Assembly: GCA_003501365.1 (NCBI GenBank)
Contig: DNPP01000416.1
Coordinates: 1 to 6,984, forward strand
DNA: 6,984 nucleotides
Direction of reading: 5' to 3'
Source: Bacillota bacterium
GTDB lineage: Bacteria > Bacillota > UBA4882 > UBA8346
In this document: piece after piece, positions 5,318-6,984 of the stretch
Numbering within the stretch: position 1 is the stretch's first letter
Layout: each line of letters starts with the position of its first letter
The notes under the pieces: generated by a model
What the model saw: the letters and a program-made list of their open reading frames with translations, nothing else
What the model was told of the DNA's origin: nothing
Database searches by the model: none
Translations under genes and position numbers: made by a program

Positions 5318-6984
5318 TTAATTTTGTTCTTCCGATAACCAAGCCTTTAATAATACAGCCACTTCTTCCGGCTTTTCACGAGCAATTTTTTCAATCGCCG
5401 CCAACCTTTCGTTACGGACTCGTTCTTCAATGGAGACTGCAGTTTCAATCGTCGGGATGATGGGCTCGTTTGTCCCGCCATTATCTTGCTCTTGCTGTGC
5501 GGTATCTTCGATCAGTTTGTCAATCTTGGTACCAATAATCGGGACCGGCATCTCATCCACTTCCAATTCTTCAATTTCCGATCTATGTTTGCCACGCTTA
5601 CCTTTACGTTTTTTAAGATCCTGTTCAATCTGTGCAATGGTGGCTAATTCTTCCCCATCCTCGGCAGTTGCTGCGGCTTCTTTTTCTTTTTCTTTGGACA
5701 CTCGAAGCACTTCCACTTTCGGAGGTACCGGTTCTTTTACAATTACCAGAATTATCAATGCCAGCAGCAGTAAGCCCAATACGGCGGCTGTTACGACCGT
5801 AGCCCAGGGCGTCGGTTTCGGTTGAGCCGGTTGAGCCGGTTTCGAGAAATTAATAGTCTCAACTGTAAGCCTGTCGCCGCGTTCTTCCGCAATGCCTACT
5901 GCATCTTTAACAGTATTATACACTTTTTGTTTGGTGTCTGCCGGCAAATTGCCGTTAACCCACACACCTACCGTAATCCGTTTAACTTTACCCGGAGCCG
6001 CCACTCGAAACTCTTCTACCTTGCTGATCTCATAATTGGTGGTGCGCTCGCTTTTTTCCCCTTTATAATTGGTAACACCGGAATCCGTAGCCTTATACTG
6101 GGTAATATTCGAATCGGTACCCGGAATCCCATTGGCTGAACTACCGGTACCTTCATAAGTCTCGCTTTTTTCTTGCTCACTGCGGGGAGTGCCCTTATCG
6201 GCATAAGTTTCGCTCTTTAACTCCTGATAATCCAAATCCAGGTCGGCGTTAACTCTGATTACGGAATTATTAAAACCGAACACCTTGGAGAGCATACTGT
6301 CAATCCGCTTTTCCACCGTCGTTTCATATTCCAGCTTGGCGGTCAAGGAGTCAGCAGCACCGGTTGAACCATTCATCCCATATTTTGAACCGCGTTTCGG
6401 TTTGAGTTCCGCAGTGAGATCATTGGCAAAATTATCAATAATTGTTACATTGTCGGTTTTTATCCCCGTACTGGCGGCCACTAAATTAAGAATTGCTTCA
6501 ACCTGAGTTTCGGTAAGCACTCCGGGAGCCCGAAGTTGCAATTGGACTGAGGCGGTTCCCTCCGGTTTATCGTCGGCGAACACATACTCACTCTGATCCG
6601 GCATATTTAATAGGATCTTGGCATCCAGAATGCCATCCAACTGTTGTAAAGTCCGGGTCAATTCTCCGGAAATCGCCCGCTGTTTATTGATTTGATTGGT
6701 AAAATCCGTAGTACTGAAGGAATTTTTATCAAAGATCTCCCAACCCACAACACCCCCATGGGGAATTCCCTCTTTTAATAAATTGGCTCTGACTGATAAC
6801 GCATTGGGAACCTCAATCCCGCCGGTAACCGATGTTCGGTAAGGAACTTTTAATTCATCCAGTTTGGCGATGATTTCGCTTCGGTCTTGTTCGTTAAGTC
6901 TGGCATACAATAGTTCATAGCGCGGAGTTCCGGTGATCCATATCAGTAAAGCCATCGCAATTAAAGCTCCCGCCGTAAGGGAAA
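5318..6984 (-). CDS. fliF: Flagellar MS-ring protein FliF, lacking only its extreme N-terminus (window edge)
   Basis: FliF forms the MS-ring in the inner membrane, the base for FliG and the export gate. The frame stays open to the right edge: SLTAGALIA precedes the Met at 6955, so that Met is internal to the first membrane helix and the true start is outside. Numbering from that Met, helix 1 ends near residue 8. The YscJ/FliF ring-building motifs follow: LYARLNEQD (16-24), the block from INKQRAISGELTRTLQQLDGI (89-109), and EAILNLVAASTGI (153-165). A Ser/Thr/Gly-rich beta-collar insertion spans about 245-310, including PGTDSNITQ. A second membrane helix lies at about 384-406 (WATVVTAAVLGLLLLALIIL), preceded by a PAQPAQP linker. 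The cytoplasmic tail ends in the FliG-binding segment (about 508-545), containing REKPEEVAVLLKAWLSEE. The tail, about 138 residues, includes a strongly basic cluster (448-458). Confidence 0.97.
   Translation of the reverse strand, partial: SLTAGALIAMALLIWITGTPRYELLYARLNEQDRSEIIAKLDELKVPYRTSVTGGIEVPNALSVRANLLKEGIPHGGVVGWEIFDKNSFSTTDFTNQINKQRAISGELTRTLQQLDGILDAKILLNMPDQSEYVFADDKPEGTASVQLQLRAPGVLTETQVEAILNLVAASTGIKTDNVTIIDNFANDLTAELKPKRGSKYGMNGSTGAADSLTAKLEYETTVEKRIDSMLSKVFGFNNSVIRVNADLDLDYQELKSETYADKGTPRSEQEKSETYEGTGSSANGIPGTDSNITQYKATDSGVTNYKGEKSERTTNYEISKVEEFRVAAPGKVKRITVGVWVNGNLPADTKQKVYNTVKDAVGIAEERGDRLTVETINFSKPAQPAQPKPTPWATVVTAAVLGLLLLALIILVIVKEPVPPKVEVLRVSKEKEKEAAATAEDGEELATIAQIEQDLKKRKGKRGKHRSEIEELEVDEMPVPIIGTKIDKLIEDTAQQEQDNGGTNEPIIPTIETAVSIEERVRNERLAAIEKIAREKPEEVAVLLKAWLSEEQN

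Noticed and set aside
5430..6139. Two plus-strand frames (131 and 105 codons) opposite fliF
   Set aside because: Both are antisense to well-conserved FliF coding sequence, have no recognisable domain, and arise from the strand's codon composition.
6016..6204. Minus-strand 62-codon frame inside fliF
   Set aside because: It is an out-of-frame shadow in the repetitive Ser/Thr/Gly collar-coding stretch, with no ribosome site and no conserved features.

Overview
The whole window is one flagellar basal-body and export operon. It lies on the minus strand, so transcription runs from high to low coordinates. In transcription order the genes are fliF (5' end cut by the window edge), fliG, fliH, fliI, fliJ, a ylxF/motE-type gene, and the first 122 codons of fliK (3' end cut by the window edge). 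No plus-strand gene, RNA gene, mobile element or CRISPR array is supported.

The gene order fliF-fliG-fliH-fliI-fliJ-ylxF-fliK is the fla/che order known from Bacillus and related Bacillota. Very strong purine-rich Shine-Dalgarno (SD) sequences and GTG/TTG starts also point to Bacillota, probably a Clostridia or Negativicutes-like motile anaerobe. That placement is inference, and genus cannot be read from the window.

The genes are packed tightly. fliF and fliG are separated by 21 bp, fliG and fliH overlap by 8 bp, and fliH/fliI and fliJ/ylxF share ATGA overlaps. fliI and fliJ abut directly (TAA-ATG). The only real gap is 89 bp between ylxF and fliK. It holds a 13-bp RNA hairpin that buries an unusually complete SD in front of fliK.

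Together the products build the MS-ring (FliF), the rotor/switch ring bound to it (FliG), the cytoplasmic ATPase complex of the flagellar type III export gate (FliH stator, FliI ATPase, FliJ stalk), a membrane-anchored accessory protein (YlxF/MotE family), and the hook-length ruler (FliK).

I see no unknown multi-gene system. The parts worth a second look are the SD-sequestering hairpin with a possible 11-codon leader ORF at fliK, and a greatly enlarged FliH. That FliH carries eleven gapless 11-residue repeats and a long acidic N-terminal extension.
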